A stretch of DNA of 6,276 nucleotides from JAFGIT01 sp016929465 [NCBI: Candidatus Coatesbacteria bacterium] (GTDB taxonomy: Bacteria > B130-G9): NCBI GenBank assembly GCA_016929465.1, contig JAFGIT010000397.1, positions 1 to 6,276 of the forward strand, in the 5' to 3' direction. A program made the position numbers and the translations under genes. Shown in pieces: positions 6,181 through 6,276 of the stretch; the stretch's first letter is position 1; each line of letters starts with the position of its first letter. The notes beneath the pieces are model-generated. The model worked only from the letters and a program-made list of their open reading frames with translations, was not told where the DNA came from and ran no database searches.

Positions 6181-6231
6181 CGAGAACATCATAACGGACA
6201 AAATGCAGAACCTCCTGCATTAAATAGAAAA
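6165..6231. repeat. 9-bp inverted repeat enclosing a smaller hairpin
   Basis: TTTTCTATT at 6165-6173 is the exact reverse complement of AATAGAAAA at 6223-6231, with 49 bases between. Inside lies a second perfect inverted repeat, AATGCAG (6202-6208) with CTGCATT (6215-6221), which has a 6-base loop. On the minus strand that loop reads GAGGTT. The nesting may be a regulatory structure or chance in AT-rich DNA. Confidence 0.35.
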
Positions 6232-6236
6232 GGGCG

Positions 6237-6273
6237 TGCAGCATAGGTGAGTGTTCGACGGTCCTATGCTGCA
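6237..6273. repeat. Perfect 11-bp stem-loop at the right edge
   Basis: TGCAGCATAGG (6237-6247) and CCTATGCTGCA (6263-6273) pair perfectly around a 15-base loop. On the minus strand the stem is followed by CGCCC and then TTTTCTATTTAA, so it could be the terminator of a minus-strand gene lying beyond the window. The 5-base gap before the T-run makes it less than ideal. On the plus strand the window ends 3 bases later, so what follows cannot be seen. Confidence 0.5.
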
Positions 6274-6276
6274 GCG

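Overview
This is a bacterial chromosomal fragment. Translation elongation factor G (not archaeal/eukaryotic EF-2) enters from the left edge, and the protein-coding stretches are moderately GC-rich. Three predicted exported proteins with Sec-type signal peptides, one of them resembling LPP20/FlgT-like envelope proteins, suggest a diderm (Gram-negative-type) cell. The secreted parallel beta-helix protein ending in a choice-of-anchor-Q-like motif is of a type common in uncultivated or environmental phyla. I cannot name the phylum from the sequence alone.

Layout. Plus strand: (1) the 3' end of an EF-G gene, 2-379; (2) an intergenic region, 380-572, holding a pair of inverted hairpin repeats; (3) an exported LPP20/FlgT-like protein, 573-1493, probably starting at TTG, followed by a good intrinsic terminator at 1522-1547; (4) an AadA-like nucleotidyltransferase with a C-terminal DUF4111-type domain, 1653-2507. 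The 376-base stretch 2508-2883 has no intact gene. It holds a 29-base relic of the beta-helix gene (2515-2543) and a probable decayed small gene (2548-2826) with one in-frame stop and signs of two compensating frameshifts. Minus strand, convergent with the genes above: (5) a secreted right-handed parallel beta-helix protein, 2884-4602, with a TATAAT box and a hairpin in its 150-bp upstream region; (6) an exported protein with beta-propeller-like segments, 4754-6076. The right edge, 6113-6276, has no gene. It starts AT-rich (a probable promoter region for gene 6) and ends in nested inverted repeats, including an 11-bp perfect stem that may terminate a gene lying beyond the window.

How the genes relate. 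I see no evidence that they form one pathway. EF-G is housekeeping. The LPP20-like protein, the beta-helix protein and the propeller-like protein all appear exported. The nucleotidyltransferase is a cytoplasmic enzyme with its own ribosome-binding site, downstream of a terminator. No CRISPR array, transposase, integrase, phage gene, tRNA, rRNA or recognisable defence system is present. The most distinctive features are the inverted hairpin pair with compensatory base changes, and the decayed locus carrying a fragment of a neighbouring gene. I do not find a convincing new multi-gene system.
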